Assembly: GCA_963806015.1 (NCBI GenBank) | Contig: CAWDWM010000005.1 | Location: 248,001 to 312,000 of the forward strand | DNA: 64,000 bases | DNA from: JAOPZW01 sp963806015 | GTDB taxonomy: Bacteria > Actinomycetota > Thermoleophilia > Solirubrobacterales > Solirubrobacteraceae | Direction of reading: 5' to 3' | Shown here: piece by piece, positions 35,756 to 43,948 of the stretch | Numbering within the stretch: position 1 is the first letter of the stretch | How the letters are laid out: each line of letters begins with the position of its first letter | The notes under the pieces: model-generated | What the model was told of the DNA's origin: nothing | The model's database searches: none | The model's input: only the letters and a program-made list of their open reading frames with translations | Translations under genes and position numbers: made by a program

Positions 35756-36147
35756 CGCAGCGAAGCCCAGGGCTCCTCCTCGAAGACGTCGATGACCTCG
35801 TAGCCGCCCTCGCCCGCGGTCGGCGTGAGGATCACGGTGAGCTTGGCCGGCTCGTCGCCGAGCGTGTAGGAGCCGTGGACGATGTCCTTCTCGATGTAGA
35901 CGGCCTCGCCGGGCCCCAGCTCCTGCTTGGAGTCCTCGAGCCACTGCTCGACGCGGCCCTCGCGCACCCAGATGATCTCCTCCTGGTCGGGGTGGCGGTG
36001 GAAGGGGTGCCCCGCGCCCGGCTGGAGCGTGACGTCCATGACGCACATGGAGCGCGACCCGGTGAACTCCGGGCGGCTGACCCAGCCGGCCTCGCCCCAG
36101 TCGAACTGGTCGCGCACGATGTCGCCCTGCGTTATGAACTGGCTCAC
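35752..36147 (-). CDS. Cupin-domain protein
   Basis: A 131-residue single cupin barrel. Metal-binding motif 1 is GHPFHRHPDQEEIIWVREG (His, His, Glu) and motif 2 is LGPGEAVYIEKDIVHGSY (His). GTG 36147 overlaps the preceding stop (GTGA). Possible roles are dioxygenase, isomerase or ligand sensor. It is co-translated with UPF0261 and PEP-hydrolase-like proteins in the liv operon. Confidence 0.87.
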   Translation of the reverse strand: MSQFITQGDIVRDQFDWGEAGWVSRPEFTGSRSMCVMDVTLQPGAGHPFHRHPDQEEIIWVREGRVEQWLEDSKQELGPGEAVYIEKDIVHGSYTLGDEPAKLTVILTPTAGEGGYEVIDVFEEEPWASLR

Positions 36148-36977
36148 GCTGTCTCCTGGATCGGGATGGACTTGAAGCGCCGCATGTTCTCGGTCATGGC
36201 CACCTCGGTCGGCAGGCGCTCCATGCTCGAGGCGCCGAAGAAGCCGACGATGCCGGTGGTGCGCTCGAGGACGTACTGCGCGTCGTCGGGCTCGGCGATC
36301 GGGCCGCCGTGGCACAGGCAGAGGATGTCGGGGTTGACCTCGCGCGCCGCGTCGCCGCACGCCTGCACGCGCTCGACGGCCTCGTCGAGGGAGATGCCCG
36401 AGCGCGAGCCGATCGTCCCGCCCGTGGTCAGCCCCATGTGCGGGACGAGCACGTCGGCGCCCGCCTCGGCCATGGCCCGCGCCCCGTCCTCGTCGAAGAC
36501 GTAGGGCGCCGTGAGCAGGTCGAGATCGTGGGCGGCGCGGATCATCTCGACCTCCAGGCCATAGCCCATGCCGGTCTCCTCCAGACCGGCGCGGAACGTC
36601 CCGTCGATGAGCCCGACGGTGGGGAAGTTCTGCACGCCGGTGAAGCCCGCGCGCTTGACGTCCTGAAGGAAGTTGGGCATGAGCCGGAAGGGATCGGTGC
36701 CGCACACGCCGGCGAGCACCGCCGTCTCGCGCGCCACCGGCAAGACCTCGCGCGCCATGTCCATGACGATCGCGTTGGCGTCGCCGTAGGGCATCATCCC
36801 GGCCAGGGAGCCGCGCCCCGCCATCCGGTAGCGCCCGGAGTTGTAGATGATGATCAGGTCGGCGCCGCCGTCCTGGGCGCACTTGGCCGACAGGCCGGTC
36901 CCCGCCCCGGCGCCGATCACCGGGCGCCCCTGGGCGACCTGCTCGCGCAACCGGGCGAGGGCCTCGTCGCGCGTCAC
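36144..36977 (-). CDS. PEP-hydrolase-like TIM-barrel protein (pfam09370 type)
   Basis: A 277-residue TIM barrel resembling the phosphoenolpyruvate hydrolase-like/IGPS-like family. Visible segments are VIGAGAGTGLSAKCAQDGGAD, IIIYNSGRYRMAGRGSLAGMMPYGDAN, GVCGTDPF, GLIDGTFRAGLEETG and DILCLCHGGPIAEPDD. This family is fused to or paired with UPF0261 in the tomato virus-resistance protein Tm-1 and in many bacteria. The biochemical role is not established. It starts GTG within the UPF0261 stop. Confidence 0.82.
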   Translation of the reverse strand: MTRDEALARLREQVAQGRPVIGAGAGTGLSAKCAQDGGADLIIIYNSGRYRMAGRGSLAGMMPYGDANAIVMDMAREVLPVARETAVLAGVCGTDPFRLMPNFLQDVKRAGFTGVQNFPTVGLIDGTFRAGLEETGMGYGLEVEMIRAAHDLDLLTAPYVFDEDGARAMAEAGADVLVPHMGLTTGGTIGSRSGISLDEAVERVQACGDAAREVNPDILCLCHGGPIAEPDDAQYVLERTTGIVGFFGASSMERLPTEVAMTENMRRFKSIPIQETA

Positions 36978-38194
36978 GACGCCTCCTGGATCAGCTCGTG
37001 CAGACGATCGGCCATGGCCGTGGCAAACGCCGGGTCGTTGACGTCGGCGTCGACCTCGTGGACCTCGACCCTGCCGGGGTCGATCCCCTCGCGCAGGGCG
37101 GCGAAGAGCGCCGCGTCGGCCTCGGCGTCGTGGAACGGCTGGCCCTCGACGTCGATGGCCGACACGCCTTTCAGCGGGATGAACAGCACCGTCGGCGACG
37201 CCGCGCCGTTGAGCTTGGCCGCGATCCGCCGCCCGAGCTCGGCCATCTCCTCGGCCGTGGTGCGCATCAGCGTGATCGTCGGGTTGTGGACGTAGAGGTT
37301 GCGGCCCTCGAACTGCGGTGGCACGGTGTCGCGCGGGCCGAAGTTGACCATGTCCAGGGCGCCGAGCGAGACGACCTGCGGGATGCCGGCGCTCCCGACG
37401 GCCTCCAGGCGATCGGGCCCGGCCGACAGGACGCCGCCGACGAGGTCGTCGGCCAGCTCGGTCGTGGTGGCGTCGAGCGCGCCGACGAGGTAGCCGCCGG
37501 TGGCCAGCGCCTCGAAGGACTGCCCGCCGGTGCCGGTGGCGTGGAAGACGAGGACCTCGTAGCCGCGCTCCTCCAGGCGCTCGCGCGCCTGTGTGACGCA
37601 CGGCGTGGTGACCCCGAACATCGTCGCTCCCACCAGCGGGCGCTCGCCCCTGCCCTCGGGCACCGTCGCGGTGGCCATCCCGGCGATCGCCCCCGCGGCG
37701 TTGGTGAGGATCTGCGCGGAGATCTGGTTGATCCCCGCGATGTCGACGACCGAGTACATCATCGTCACGTCGACGGCCCCGACGTAGGGGCGCGTGTCTC
37801 CCGAGGCGACCGTCGAGACGATCAGCTTGGGCACGCCGACGGGCAGGTCGCGCATGGCCTGCGCGGCGATCGAGGAGTTGCCCGAGCCGCCGACCGCGGC
37901 GACGCCGTCCAGGCGCCCGTCGGCGTGCAGCCGCGCGAGCACCGCCGCCGCGCCGCGCCCCATCGCGTCGACCGCGGCGCCGCGGTCGCCGGCGCGCACG
38001 AGCTCGGCGTGGTCGGCGCCGCCCGCCCGCGCCACCTCCGCGCGGCCCACGTCGGGCTCGATCTGCGGCTCGCCCAGCACGCCCGCGTCGACCAGCACGA
38101 CGTCGACGCCCGCCTCGCGCAGGCGATCGCGCAGGAAGCCGTACTCGACGCCCTTGGTGTCCAGCGTGCCGACGAGGACGACGGTGGCGGCCAT
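36974..38194 (-). CDS. Tm-1-like ATP-binding protein (UPF0261)
   Basis: A 406-residue UPF0261 protein. VVLVGTLDTKGVEYGFLRDRL is the N-terminal signature. GVAAVGGSGNSSIAAQAMRDLPVGVPKLIVSTVASGD and PYVGAVDVTMMYSVVDIAGIN are further conserved blocks, read over about 95-155. FHATGTGGQSFEAL and the C-terminal LFIPLKGVSAIDVEGQPFHD also match. The tomato homologue domain binds ATP. It follows livF with a TGATG overlap, so it is an integral part of the transporter operon, suggesting action on the imported substrate (inference). Confidence 0.88.
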   Translation of the reverse strand: MAATVVLVGTLDTKGVEYGFLRDRLREAGVDVVLVDAGVLGEPQIEPDVGRAEVARAGGADHAELVRAGDRGAAVDAMGRGAAAVLARLHADGRLDGVAAVGGSGNSSIAAQAMRDLPVGVPKLIVSTVASGDTRPYVGAVDVTMMYSVVDIAGINQISAQILTNAAGAIAGMATATVPEGRGERPLVGATMFGVTTPCVTQARERLEERGYEVLVFHATGTGGQSFEALATGGYLVGALDATTTELADDLVGGVLSAGPDRLEAVGSAGIPQVVSLGALDMVNFGPRDTVPPQFEGRNLYVHNPTITLMRTTAEEMAELGRRIAAKLNGAASPTVLFIPLKGVSAIDVEGQPFHDAEADAALFAALREGIDPGRVEVHEVDADVNDPAFATAMADRLHELIQEAS

Positions 38195-38928
38195 CAGCCG
38201 CGCTCCACGCCGAGGTAGCGGCGCTGCAGGTCGGGGTCGCCGACCAGCTCGGCCGCCGTCGTCTCGGCCGAGATCCGCCCGGCCACCATCACCAGCTGGC
38301 GCTCGGCCATCGCGGTGGCCATGGCGAGGTTCTGCTCCACCACGAGGATCGCGAGGCCGTCGGCGGCGAGGCCGCGGAAGGTCTCGATCAGGGTCTCGAT
38401 GATCGTCGGCGCGAGCCCCTCGGAGGGCTCGTCCATGATCAGCAGCTTGGGATTGCCCAGCAGCGCGCGGCCGATGGCGAGCATCTGCTGCTCGCCGCCG
38501 GAGAGCTGCATGCCGCCGTTCTGGCGGCGCTCGGCCAGGCGCGGGAAGAGCTCGTAGACGGCGTCGGGCGTCCAGCGGGGGCTTCCGCGGCGCGGCGCGG
38601 CCATCCGCAGGTGCTCGTCGACGGTGAGCGACTCGAACAGCCGGCGCCCCTGGGGGACATAGCCGATCCCGGCGCCGGCGATCTTGTACGACGGGCGCCC
38701 GAGGATCTCGCTGCCCTCGAAGGCGATCGACCCGCTCGCATGGGCCGGAGGGATCTTCATGATCGCGTTGCACAGCGTCGTCTTGCCCATGCCGTTGCGC
38801 CCGATGAGGGCGACGGGCTCGTGGGTCATCTCGAAGCTGACGTCCTGCAGCACGTGGGCGCGGCCGTAGTGGACGTTGAGGTTCTTGACCGCCAGCAGTG
38901 GCCGGCCGTTGGCCGTGTCGGCGGTCAC
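38194..38928 (-). CDS. livF: Branched-chain-type ABC importer ATPase LivF
   Basis: A 244-residue ABC ATPase. Walker A IGRNGMGKTTL (about 38-48), Q-loop YVPQGRRLFESLTV, signature LSGGEQQMLAIGRAL and Walker B LLIMDEPSEGLAP, with the switch His replaced by VVEQNLAMA as in LivF. It pairs with LivG. GTG start overlaps the livG stop. The importer's substrate may be an aromatic or amide acid and not leucine, given the operon. Confidence 0.94.
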   Translation of the reverse strand: MTADTANGRPLLAVKNLNVHYGRAHVLQDVSFEMTHEPVALIGRNGMGKTTLCNAIMKIPPAHASGSIAFEGSEILGRPSYKIAGAGIGYVPQGRRLFESLTVDEHLRMAAPRRGSPRWTPDAVYELFPRLAERRQNGGMQLSGGEQQMLAIGRALLGNPKLLIMDEPSEGLAPTIIETLIETFRGLAADGLAILVVEQNLAMATAMAERQLVMVAGRISAETTAAELVGDPDLQRRYLGVERG

Positions 38929-39719
38929 GTGCTGACCTCGATGCCGTCGTCGGTCACGCGGCCGCCCAGGTAGAGCTCGTGGACGAGCTCGTTGGCGCGG
39001 ATCTCTTCGGGCGTGCCCTCCACGATCTTGCGCCCGTCGTGCATCATCGTGACGCTATGGGCCACGCGCAGGGCGACGTCCATGTCGTGCTCGATGAGGA
39101 TCAGCGTGATGCTCTTGTCGAGCTCGAGCAGCAGGTCGGTGAGCGCGACGCGCTCACCGCGCGAGAGCCCGGACGCGGGCTCGTCGAGCAGCATGAGCTT
39201 GGGCTCGGTCGCCCGGGCCATGGCGACCTCGAGCTGGCGCTGCTCGCCGTGGGAGATCGCGCCCACGAGGCTCGAGACCTGCGACTGCAGGCCAACCATC
39301 GCGGCCAGCTCGCGCGCCCGCTCGCGCATCTCGTCGTCGACCGCTTTGCGCAGCATCCGCCGGTGCCCGCCGCGCGAGCCCAGCACGGCGAGGTAGAGGT
39401 TGTCCTCGACGGTGAGGCCGAGGAAGAGACGGGACTTCTGGTAGGTGCGCCCCATCCCGAGGCGCGTGCGTCCCGGGGCGGGAATGGCGCCGATGTCCTG
39501 TCCGAGGAACTCGATCGTCCCCGAGGTGGCGGGCATGTCGCCGGAGATGACGTTGAACAGCGTCGTCTTCCCCGCACCGTTGGGGCCCAGGATCGCGCGC
39601 CTCTCGCCGGGCGCGACGTCGAGGTCGACGTCGCGCACGGCATCGAGGCCGCCGAAACGCCGGCCGACCCCCCGCAGGCGGAGGATCGGACCGGCATGCT
39701 CGGTGGTGACTCCCTCCAC
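38925..39719 (-). CDS. livG: Branched-chain-type ABC importer ATPase LivG
   Basis: A 264-residue ABC ATPase. Walker A GPNGAGKTTLFNVISG (about 43-58), a long insertion before the Q-loop typical of LivG, signature ISHGEQRQLEVAMA, Walker B LMLLDEPASGLS and H-loop IEHDMDVALR. It begins at GTG 39719, seven bases after the binding-protein gene. It drives transport through the LivHM channel. Confidence 0.94.
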   Translation of the reverse strand: MEGVTTEHAGPILRLRGVGRRFGGLDAVRDVDLDVAPGERRAILGPNGAGKTTLFNVISGDMPATSGTIEFLGQDIGAIPAPGRTRLGMGRTYQKSRLFLGLTVEDNLYLAVLGSRGGHRRMLRKAVDDEMRERARELAAMVGLQSQVSSLVGAISHGEQRQLEVAMARATEPKLMLLDEPASGLSRGERVALTDLLLELDKSITLILIEHDMDVALRVAHSVTMMHDGRKIVEGTPEEIRANELVHELYLGGRVTDDGIEVST

Positions 39720-39726
39720 GGCTTCG

Positions 39727-41241
39727 CTACCCGCCGACGACCTTCACCGGCGTCGACTTGCCGAGCCACGGCAGGCTCTTCTTCTCACAGCCGGGGAAGT
39801 TGCGCCCCGGAGCGGGAGTCGAGCCGCTGAACGTGCCGCCGAACGTCTGGTCGACATCCGGAATGGCCGACACGGTCTTGACCGCCAGCTTGCCGTCCTT
39901 CATGTACAGCTGCTGGTCGTAGACCGTGAAGATGGCCTGCCGGTTGTCGTCGAGCTTCACCGTGCCGTACGGCGCCGGCAGCTCCACCTTGGCCAGCGCG
40001 GCCTGGAGCTTGGACTGGTCGGCGATGTCGCCCTTGACCGCCTCCAGGCCCTTCACCAGCCCCCACGCGTTGAGGTAGTAGCCGTAGGTGAACGTGCTCG
40101 GGGCGGCCGAGGCCGCGTCCTTGCCGGGCGGGATCACCTTGAACCACTTACCGATGATGTTCGTGGCGTAATCCTGGGCTGCCGGGGTGTCCAGGTCGCC
40201 GGCCGTGCCCGCGCCGCCGATGTAGGCGCCCGCGACGCGGGGGCCGAGCTGCTCGAACTGACCGGGGGTGCCCCAGAACAGGTTGCCGATGAACTTCTTG
40301 GCGTCGATCGGGCCCTTGGCCTGCTCGTAGGCCTTCAGGAACGGGATCAGGCCCGCGCCGCCGACGGCGACGAAGGTGCCGTCCACGTCGGTCGGCATCT
40401 GCTGCGCGTACGACGAGTAGTCGGTCGTGTTCAGCGGCGGGAAGACCCGCTTGGTGACCTGGCCGCCCGCTGCGCAGAACTCCGCGATGAAGCCCGCCGT
40501 CGACGTCCAGCCGAAGCTGTAGTCGTCGGAGACGATCGCGGCCTTGCGCCAGCCGAGCTTGTTGTAGGCCACGTCGCCGAGGCCCGCGTTCCACTGGGCG
40601 CCGTCGCCGTTGAAGCGGAAGAAGTTCGGCGCCTGCACCTTGAGCGTCGTGTCCTGCGCGCCCGCGGCGCCGTCGACGAACGTCTTGTCCGGGTGCTGCT
40701 TGGCGTAGTTGGCGATGGCGATGGACTCGTCGCCGGAGAGCGGGCCGATCATGACGTCGGCGTCGAGCTGCTCCATGAGCCGGCGGGTCTCCTTGATCGC
40801 CGTGTCCGACGTGTCGTCGCCGCAGCCCACGCCGACGAGCTTGAGTGGGTGGTCACCGATCGCGCCGCCGGTGAAGCCGTCCCTGGGCTTGTTGGGGTTC
40901 TTGGGCTTGGCCCCGGCGAACTGCGACAGCGCGGCGATCGCTCCGGCCATGTTCTGGTTGTCGAACGAGCCGAACGCGCCCTTGCATTCGGACATGATCG
41001 CGATCTTGATCGGCGTGCCGGACCCGCCGCTGCGCGGCTCCACGGCCGGCTGGGGATCGGGCGCGTCCGCCGGCGCCGCAGCTGCCGGAGTGCTCGTGCT
41101 GGCGGCGGGCGCGGCCGCCGTGCTCGTCGAGCTACTGCTCGAGTTGTTGTCCGACCCGCACCCTGCGACGACGAATGCGATCACTGCGATGGATACGGCG
41201 AGCCAGAATGCCCCCCGGCCCAAACCTCGTGCAACAGCCAT
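39727..41241 (-). CDS. ABC transporter substrate-binding lipoprotein (LivK-type)
   Basis: A 504-residue lipoprotein. The signal peptide ends in the lipobox FVVAGC (Cys28), followed by a Ser/Thr/Ala/Pro-rich tether to about residue 75. The type I periplasmic binding fold begins at IKIAIMSECKGAFGSFDNQN and includes DADVMIGPLSGDESIAIANYA and WRKAAIVSDDYSFGW. It is longer than E. coli LivK (about 370). AGGAGGAG (41250-41257) strongly marks ATG 41241, the best ribosome site in the operon, as expected for an abundant binding protein. Confidence 0.92.
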   Translation of the reverse strand: MAVARGLGRGAFWLAVSIAVIAFVVAGCGSDNNSSSSSTSTAAAPAASTSTPAAAAPADAPDPQPAVEPRSGGSGTPIKIAIMSECKGAFGSFDNQNMAGAIAALSQFAGAKPKNPNKPRDGFTGGAIGDHPLKLVGVGCGDDTSDTAIKETRRLMEQLDADVMIGPLSGDESIAIANYAKQHPDKTFVDGAAGAQDTTLKVQAPNFFRFNGDGAQWNAGLGDVAYNKLGWRKAAIVSDDYSFGWTSTAGFIAEFCAAGGQVTKRVFPPLNTTDYSSYAQQMPTDVDGTFVAVGGAGLIPFLKAYEQAKGPIDAKKFIGNLFWGTPGQFEQLGPRVAGAYIGGAGTAGDLDTPAAQDYATNIIGKWFKVIPPGKDAASAAPSTFTYGYYLNAWGLVKGLEAVKGDIADQSKLQAALAKVELPAPYGTVKLDDNRQAIFTVYDQQLYMKDGKLAVKTVSAIPDVDQTFGGTFSGSTPAPGRNFPGCEKKSLPWLGKSTPVKVVGG

Positions 41242-41272
41242 ATATGTGTCTCCTCCTAGAAACGGATACCGC

Positions 41273-42313
41273 TCAACCAACCGGTGTGGGCTCGGCCGAC
41301 CCCCTCTCCTGGGTGATGTCCATCGGCAGATCCCGACGCTGCCCCGCCGTGACGCGCTCCCAGAGCCCGATGAGGCCGCTGGGCGACACGAGGACGATGA
41401 CCAGGAAGATGACGCCGATCAGCGTGTGGAAGCGCTCGGAGACCAGGTCGATGTCCTGCGCGTAGTTGTTGATGAGCACGAAGACGAGCGCACCCAGCCA
41501 GGCGCCTTCCAGGCGATACAGCCCCCCGATCACCGCGATCACCAGCACGTCGATGGTCGCGCTCAGGCCTATGGTGGACGGGGCGATCTGTGCGTTCCAC
41601 CAGACGAAGAGGACACCACCGATCGCGGCGACGAAGCCGGCGAAGGCGAACGCCAGCGTGCGATGCAGCGTGACGTTGTAGCCCAGCGAGCTCATCCGCA
41701 CCGGGTCGTCGCGGATGCCCTGCAGGACCAGCCCGAACGGCGTGCGGGCGACGTAGCGCAGCAGCGCGTAGACGAGCAGCGCCACCACCAGCGTGACGAA
41801 GTACAGGCGGTCGGGATGGGCCGTGCGGCTCAGGAAGTCGGGGATCGGGATCCCGCTGATGCCGCCGAAGCCCGACACGCTCGTGACCTGGCCGAAGAAC
41901 AGGTTCGCGATGACGGAGAAGACCAGCGTGATCATCAGGAAGTAGATGCCGTAGCTGCGGCTGGCCAGCGCGCCGAAGACGAAGGCCACGGCCACGGCGA
42001 TGACCAGCGCCACGACGATCCCCGGGGCCTCCGCCCAGCCGAGATTCAGCCCCTTGGTGTTGCCGTTGGTCGTCAGGTTGCCCAGCGCGAAGCCCGCCAC
42101 CCCGTAGATCGACACCTGCGCCAGCGACACCATGCCGCCGTAGGCCGACAGGAAGATCAGGCTCGCGGCCACGATTCCCAGGAAGAGCATCTGCGTCAGC
42201 AGCGTGGCGACCCAGTACTCGCTGAAGATCAGCGGCGCGAAGACCGCGAGGACGACGAAGATCCCTCCGGCGATGCGATCGGCGGACAGCCGCGCGCTGC
42301 GTGGCGAGCTCAT
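41273..42313 (-). CDS. livM: Branched-chain-type ABC importer permease LivM
   Basis: A 346-residue permease with about ten hydrophobic segments. The signature region is FLSAYGGMVSLAQVSIYGVAGFALG, read about 53-77. The EAA-like loop is LQGIRDDPVRMSSLGYNVTLHRTLAFAFAGFVAAIGG. ATG overlaps the livH stop as ATGA. The C-terminal 30 residues are polar and cytoplasmic. Confidence 0.93.
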   Translation of the reverse strand: MSSPRSARLSADRIAGGIFVVLAVFAPLIFSEYWVATLLTQMLFLGIVAASLIFLSAYGGMVSLAQVSIYGVAGFALGNLTTNGNTKGLNLGWAEAPGIVVALVIAVAVAFVFGALASRSYGIYFLMITLVFSVIANLFFGQVTSVSGFGGISGIPIPDFLSRTAHPDRLYFVTLVVALLVYALLRYVARTPFGLVLQGIRDDPVRMSSLGYNVTLHRTLAFAFAGFVAAIGGVLFVWWNAQIAPSTIGLSATIDVLVIAVIGGLYRLEGAWLGALVFVLINNYAQDIDLVSERFHTLIGVIFLVIVLVSPSGLIGLWERVTAGQRRDLPMDITQERGSAEPTPVG

Positions 42314-43365
42314 GCGGGACGGCCGAAGAGCCCGAGGGGACGGACGGCGAGCACGATCGCCAGCAGGACGAAGGTGAAGATGATCGAGTAGAAGGTGTAG
42401 TTGGCCGGCAGGTAGGCGGCGGCGAAGTTCGTCGTCAGCCCGAGCAGCAGCGATCCGATCGCCGCGCCGCCCAGGGATCCCATCCCGCCGATGATCACGA
42501 CGACGAGCGAGTTCAGCAGCCAGTTGGCGTCGACCCCGGGCGCCAGGCTCGCGAACGACCCGCCGATGACCCCGCCGAAGCCGGCCAAGGCCGAGCCCAC
42601 GACGAACGCGATCGCGAAGGTGAGCTGGATGTTGATCCCCATCGCCGAGACCATGTCGCGGTCGTCGACGCCCGCGCGGATGACCATCCCGCTGCGCGTG
42701 CGTTGCAGCCAGAACCACAGCCCGGCGCCGATGACCAGGCCGAAGCCGAGGATGACCAGGCGCGTCAGCGTGTACTGGATGCCGGCGACGTGGAGGTTGA
42801 CGAACTTGTCGAACGTCCCCGGCCAGGAGATGTCCTGCGCGACGCCGCCGTAGTGGGCGAGCATCTGGTCGGCGAGGATGATCGAGATCGCGATGGTGAT
42901 CAGCGCCTGGCGCAGCTCCTGGCCCTGGTTCCAGCGCAGGAACAGCTGCTGCATGAGCAGGCCGATGCCGGCGACGATCGCCACCGCGGCCAGCGCCGGG
43001 ATCACCCAGTGCGCGAGGCTCACCTGCGCGCTGGACAGGCCGAGCCCGGCGTCGCTGCCGACCAGGTTGCGCTGCAGGCGCAGCGCGATGTAGCCGCCGA
43101 GCAGGAAGAAGGCGCCGTGGGCCATGTTCACCACGCGCATCAGCCCGAAGATGAGCGTGAAGCCGCTGGCCACGACGAAGTACAGCGCCGCCGCGGTGAG
43201 CCCGTTGAGCAACGTGATCAGGAAGTCCTTGGGATCGCTGACCGCGGGGCCGAAGCTCGTCCCGGAGGCGATGAACAGCACCCAGATGGCCGGGAAGACG
43301 ACGATTGCGAGCAGTACCGCGCGACCGACGTGGCGCAGTGACCCGTATGCAGCGAACTCCGTCAC
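42310..43365 (-). CDS. livH: Branched-chain-type ABC importer permease LivH
   Basis: A 351-residue permease. FLITLLNGLTAAALYFVVASGFTLIFGLMRVVNMAHGAFFLLGGY is the LivH hallmark, read about 50-95. The cytoplasmic loop has MVIRAGVDDRDMVSAMGINIQ, with the EAA-type residues. The GTG start at 43365 is preceded by a good promoter and a regulatory motif. It is first gene of the nine-gene livHMK-GF-UPF0261-PEPH-cupin-luxR transcript. Confidence 0.93.
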   Translation of the reverse strand: MTEFAAYGSLRHVGRAVLLAIVVFPAIWVLFIASGTSFGPAVSDPKDFLITLLNGLTAAALYFVVASGFTLIFGLMRVVNMAHGAFFLLGGYIALRLQRNLVGSDAGLGLSSAQVSLAHWVIPALAAVAIVAGIGLLMQQLFLRWNQGQELRQALITIAISIILADQMLAHYGGVAQDISWPGTFDKFVNLHVAGIQYTLTRLVILGFGLVIGAGLWFWLQRTRSGMVIRAGVDDRDMVSAMGINIQLTFAIAFVVGSALAGFGGVIGGSFASLAPGVDANWLLNSLVVVIIGGMGSLGGAAIGSLLLGLTTNFAAAYLPANYTFYSIIFTFVLLAIVLAVRPLGLFGRPA

Positions 43366-43374
43366 GCGGGCCGA

Positions 43375-43423
43375 CCATAACCGTAGGCCGATCCATGTTG
43401 CAAGAAGAACTATCGAGAATCGG
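43375..43423 (-). promoter_or_regulatory. liv operon promoter with upstream operator motif
   Basis: On the minus strand, TTGCAA (43403-43398), a 17-base spacer and TTATGG (43380-43375) form a plausible -35/-10. Six bases above the -35 lies CCGATTCTCGATAG (43423-43410). The same motif with two changes lies above the molybdenum hydroxylase operon. The placement next to -35 is that of an activator site (inference). Confidence 0.5.
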
Positions 43424-43468
43424 TACTTGGCTCAGACCCGCCGTCGGACGCGCCCCCGCCGCGACGCC

Positions 43469-43939
43469 TCAGCGCTGCGGATACAGATGCGCTCGCTGCG
43501 CCTCGGGGCTCTGCGGGCGCTCTTCGACGATGCGCACGATGTCGGTGACCACCGACCGGTCGAGCGTGCCGACGTCGGGCCAGTTGACCTCGACGAGGTT
43601 GCCCGCCGGGTCGCGCAGGTACATCTGCGCGGCGCCGTCGTTGAGCTCGCGCACGTTGGGCGACCCCGCCTCGGGGTCGAACAGATCGCGCTCGACGGCT
43701 ACGCGGTAGGCCGCCTCGAAGTCGTCGACGTCGAGGCCGATGTGGTGGAACTCCGGGGCCGGGACGCTGTCGCGCAGGAAGAGGTGCAGCTGCTGGTCGC
43801 CGAGGACGAGCCACTCGACGGGGAACGAGAAGTCGGGGCTCTCGACGTGGCGCATGCCGAAGACCTCGACGTAGAAGCGCACCGACTCCTCGAGATCGTC
43901 GGCGTGGATGCTCACGTGGGTGAAGCCGGTCGCGCGCAT
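43469..43939 (-). CDS. VOC-family (glyoxalase/dioxygenase fold) protein
   Basis: A 156-residue vicinal-oxygen-chelate protein. Two beta-alpha-beta3 modules: GFTHVSIHADDLEESVRFYVEVFGM and FHHIGLDVDDFEAAYRV. Metal ligands are probably His8, a His in the second half and the Glu in DPAGNLVEVNW. Members include extradiol dioxygenases, glyoxalases and epimerases. It is the last gene of the SMP-30/amidase operon, nine bases after the amidase. Confidence 0.87.
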   Translation of the reverse strand: MRATGFTHVSIHADDLEESVRFYVEVFGMRHVESPDFSFPVEWLVLGDQQLHLFLRDSVPAPEFHHIGLDVDDFEAAYRVAVERDLFDPEAGSPNVRELNDGAAQMYLRDPAGNLVEVNWPDVGTLDRSVVTDIVRIVEERPQSPEAQRAHLYPQR

Positions 43940-43948
43940 GAATCGACG

